Assembly: GCA_025453505.1 (NCBI GenBank)
Contig: JALOQG010000081.1
Location: 1 to 9,997, forward strand
Reading direction: 5' to 3'
DNA from: Myxococcota bacterium
GTDB lineage: Bacteria > Myxococcota_A > UBA9160 > PR03
Length of the DNA: 9,997 nt
Shown here: piece by piece, positions 7,608 through 9,997 of the stretch
Numbering within the stretch: position 1 is the first letter of the stretch
How the letters are laid out: each line of letters starts with the position of its first letter
Notes under the pieces: generated by a model
What the model was told of the DNA's origin: nothing
The model's input: the letters and a program-made list of their open reading frames with translations, nothing else
Databases searched by the model: none
Made by a program: the position numbers and the translations under genes

Positions 7608-9198
7608 CGATGTCGTGTCGGGAGGTCGTCGCGAGCGCTCCCGCTTCGAAGCGCGCGACGAGGTAGCCGGGCGCCTCCTCGCCGCGCACGTCGGTCTGGC
7701 CGAGGGAAGGGGCGGCGAGCAGCGCGATGCGTCCGGAGTCGGAGCGCAGCGCGCCGAACGGCAGCGATCGCAACGCGCCGCCGCTGCGGTCCAGATCCAT
7801 GCCATGGCCGCGATGCACGTGGCCGCTGAAGACGGCGAGCGGCGTGCGTGCGGCGAGAATCGTTCGCACGAGCGGCGCGGGATTGCGGAAGAAGACGCCG
7901 CGACGCAGGCCACTGCGGCGCAAGCGCCGCTCGAAGGCGACGCGCGCTTCGAGATCGTCCCCGTGCGGCGGCGCGAGTCGCTCGATGCGGTCCTCGACGC
8001 GGCCGCGCTCGGGCGGGTGCAGCAGCGGTGCGTGGAGGAAGAGCGCGGCGCCGCGCCCCGCCGTAGCGGCGGCGGCGAGCGCGTTCTCGATGGCCGCGAT
8101 CTGCGTGTCGTGCAGGCCCTCGAGATCGGGATGGCTCCAGGTGGTCGGCAGCGCACGGGCGAGCAGGGCGAGGCGTCCCGGTTCGAGCGAGCGCCAGCGC
8201 GGGAGCAGGTCGCGCCCCGTCGAGGCGAAGACGAGATCGAGCGAGCCGAGCGAAGCGGTCCCGTCCGTGGCCGGCGCGACGTGCAGCAGGTGCTGCGCGA
8301 GTCCACTGCGGCCGCTCCGCTCGCGCGTCCGCAACGCGTCGAGATCGAGCGGTCGGAACGGGAACGGATCCCAGAGGCCGGCCCGGCGCAGCAGTGCGGG
8401 GGTCCGCTCGCGCGGGATGCCGAGCTCGTCGAGTCCGTAGGTGCGCGGCCGCCACGGGTGGAGGCGGAAGTCGTGATTGCCGGGAATCGCGAAGCTCGGC
8501 ACGCGCAGCGACGCCAGCGCCTCGATCAGCGCGGGCACGTTCGACTCTGCGAGGTGTCCGGACACGCGCGCGCGGGGGTGCTGGTAGACGTGATCGACGA
8601 GGTCGCCGCCCAGTACCAGCGCGTCGAGTGCGCCGCGCGCCGCGCGCGCGTTCAACGTTGCGACGAGCCGGTCGAGATGCGTGCGCGGATGCAGGAAGCG
8701 AACGGCCAGATCGGGCGCGTGACGCGCGATCGCGTCGGCGACCGCGTCCCAGATCGCGGCGAGGTGCAGGTCGGTCGCGAATGCGACGTGCAGCGCCGCG
8801 GCGCCGTCCGCCCGCGTGGCGATCGCGCGCGAGCGCAGCGTCGCGTCGCCGCGCACGAGGTCGAAGACGCGCGCGCGCGCCGGCGCGCGCGGGGTGAGAT
8901 CGCCTTCGGCGCGCAGCCGCACGCGCGTGCGTGCGAGGCTCGCGACGTCCGGCAGGCGCAGCGCCTCGTCCGCCCGCGCCTCGAGTTCGGGCGGCGCAGC
9001 GCCGATCGCGCCGAGTGCGAGCGGAACGTGCGCGCCGTCGCCGACGCCGCGGAGCGCCAGCCCCGCGCACCACACGCGGAGCGCCGCGGACTCGCGCGGG
9101 TCGTGCACGACGAGCAGATCGACGTCGCGCGCGCCGGGATCGAGCAGCGCAGGCGCGCACGGCGCGGGCCACAGGATCCACGACAGGCACGGCGGCAT
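7588..9198 (-). CDS. Calcineurin-like metallophosphoesterase with long N-terminal extension
   Basis: This 536-residue protein carries a complete calcineurin-like phosphoesterase metal site: Asp143 and His145 in FATDLHLA, Asp199 in LGGDLVDH, Asn241-His242 in PGNHDF, His389 in FLHAP, and His460 and His462 in FSGHVHRGHG. Such enzymes hydrolyse phosphomono- or diesters with two metal ions; the substrate here is unknown. About 135 residues precede the first motif, with strand-like segments but no recognisable domain. A roughly 145-residue stretch separates GNHD from the FLHAP histidine, longer than in small CpdA-like enzymes. The N-terminus is not a convincing signal peptide because it lacks basic residues. 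The ATG at 9198 has only a weak, distant GGGG upstream, so the true start may be internal. It lies 33 bases after the DUF2156 gene and may share its transcript. Confidence 0.88.
   Translation of the reverse strand: MPPCLSWILWPAPCAPALLDPGARDVDLLVVHDPRESAALRVWCAGLALRGVGDGAHVPLALGAIGAAPPELEARADEALRLPDVASLARTRVRLRAEGDLTPRAPARARVFDLVRGDATLRSRAIATRADGAAALHVAFATDLHLAAIWDAVADAIARHAPDLAVRFLHPRTHLDRLVATLNARAARGALDALVLGGDLVDHVYQHPRARVSGHLAESNVPALIEALASLRVPSFAIPGNHDFRLHPWRPRTYGLDELGIPRERTPALLRRAGLWDPFPFRPLDLDALRTRERSGRSGLAQHLLHVAPATDGTASLGSLDLVFASTGRDLLPRWRSLEPGRLALLARALPTTWSHPDLEGLHDTQIAAIENALAAAATAGRGAALFLHAPLLHPPERGRVEDRIERLAPPHGDDLEARVAFERRLRRSGLRRGVFFRNPAPLVRTILAARTPLAVFSGHVHRGHGMDLDRSGGALRSLPFGALRSDSGRIALLAAPSLGQTDVRGEEAPGYLVARFEAGALATTSRHDIASDKAT
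8872..8891. repeat. 20-base alternating GC palindrome inside the phosphoesterase gene
   Basis: The sequence is a perfect self-complementary run centred on GCCGGC, nearly all alternating G and C. It codes for an Arg/Ala/Pro-rich bit of the N-terminal extension. Most likely it is a by-product of GC-rich codons; it may be prone to unusual DNA structure. Confidence 0.5.
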
Positions 9199-9231
9199 GA
9201 AGCCGAGGGTCCCCGAAGCGGAGCGTCGCGG

Positions 9232-9997
9232 CTACTTCGTGCGCTTGGCCTCGAGGAAGCCGAAGACGTGCGCGAGCCGGGTCATCGTGTAGAAGCCGCG
9301 GACCAGCGAGCGCCGCGGCCAGATCACGAGGAAGCGCGGCTGCCAACGATCCGCTCCGAGAGGCGGCCGAAGCCGATGAACTCGCCGGCGTCCGGCACTG
9401 CGTACGGGCCGAAGGTCGCGTAGCGGAAGCCCTCGTCGCCGAGCGCTTCGATCGCGGTCAGCACGACGAGCTCGTTCACGCCCTTCGGCGCGTCGGGATG
9501 GCGCATGAGATGACAGAAGTGCCAGCCCTCGTTGCCGTACACCGGGTGCGCGACCAGCAACGACCAGATCGTGTCGCTCGACTTGGGGTCGAAGACCGCG
9601 AAGAAGCGCTTCTCCTCCGCGCGGCGCCAGAGGTCGATCTCGAGGATGTGCGCCTGCGTGTGGCGCGAGCGCTCCTTCCACTCCGCGACCAGCGCCTCGG
9701 CGGCAGTGCGGAACTCGGGCGGCAGGTGCGCGGGATCGGCCGGCAGCACGGTGCCCGTGACACCGGATCGCATCAGGCGCCGCGCGTAGACGCGGAGCTT
9801 CTTCGCGCTGCCGCCGACCGGTTCGTAGCTGACGGGGTCGAGTTCCGGCTCGCCGGTGATCTGCGCGGCGGCGGCGCCGCACGCGGCCGCCGCACGCGCG
9901 AACTCCTCGGAGGCGCAGAAGCCGACCACGCCGCGGCGCAGCGCGGCGCGGCTCTCGAAGAATTCGCGCGTCACCTCGGCGAGTCGATCGGGCGGCG
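9232..9997 (-). pseudogene. DUF2156 / phosphatidylglycerol lysyltransferase C-terminal-like gene, frameshifted and partial
   Basis: The protein resembles DUF2156 proteins, whose GNAT-like fold is shared with the catalytic end of MprF (lysyl-phosphatidylglycerol synthase). The first frame is open from the window edge and reads GEPELDPVSYEP, then KKLRVYARRLMRSG, a central strand region, and the diagnostic LMRHPDAPKGVNELV (9509-9465), then ATFGPYAVPDAGEFIGFGRL. It stops at 9324. The expected family ending WQPRFLVIWPRRSLVRGFY and its continuation is instead in the neighbouring frame (9345-9232, stop TAG). One missing base near 9346-9350 explains this. About 254 residues are visible; the N-terminus is outside the window, and a GTG at 9974 is internal to the open frame. 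It is either a real broken gene or a sequence error. Substrate unknown. Confidence 0.78.

Noticed and set aside
9343..9352. Programmed -1 frameshifting in the DUF2156-like gene.
   Set aside because: The bases around the switch (minus strand CGGATCGTTGG) contain no X-XXY-YYZ slippery heptamer and no clear stimulatory hairpin, so an indel is preferred.
7615..9423. A 602-codon plus-strand open frame opposite the phosphoesterase gene.
   Set aside because: The translation is Arg/Ala/Glu-rich with no motif, while the minus strand carries all the catalytic motifs of a metallophosphoesterase.

Overview
The window is GC-rich bacterial chromosome (roughly 70% G+C by eye) packed almost completely with genes. 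Only two gaps are visible: 37 bases at 5530-5566 and 33 bases at 9199-9231. There are no RNA genes, insertion sequences, CRISPR arrays or phage genes. Codon use (GCG, CTC, GAC, CGC) is even throughout, so nothing looks recently acquired. A GC-rich proteobacterium or a relative of the former Deltaproteobacteria (Myxococcota, Desulfobacterota or Binatota-like) would fit, but no marker gene fixes the taxon.

Left third (1-3593, plus strand): the distal part of a tryptophan operon in the order trpD (3' end only)-trpC-trpF-trpB-trpA. These encode the steps from anthranilate to tryptophan. Every junction is a 1- or 4-base stop/start overlap, so the genes are very probably co-transcribed and translationally coupled. 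The operon promoter and any attenuator lie upstream of the window. A GNAT-family acetyltransferase follows trpA through a CTGA overlap that implies a rare CTG start; it is probably the last gene of the transcript.

Middle (4447-7605): a minus-strand M19 (renal-dipeptidase-like) protein whose tail overlaps the GNAT tail. It is divergent, across 37 bases, from a plus-strand amidase-signature hydrolase. The amidase is coupled by a TTGA overlap to a small HEXXH protein that looks like a zinc metallopeptidase. The M19 protein keeps its zinc histidines and aspartates but has Gln where the family has the metal-bridging Glu. Together these look like a small amide/peptide hydrolysis cluster; the substrate is unknown.

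Right third (7588-9997, minus strand): a calcineurin-like metallophosphoesterase with a long N-terminal extension, preceded by a DUF2156/phosphatidylglycerol-lysyltransferase-like (GNAT-fold) gene. The latter is cut by the window edge and carries an apparent one-base frameshift near 9346.

I do not see a convincing new multi-gene system. The points most worth checking are the Glu-to-Gln change in the M19 protein, the HEXXH protein behind the amidase, the non-ATG start of the GNAT gene, and the frameshift at the right end.
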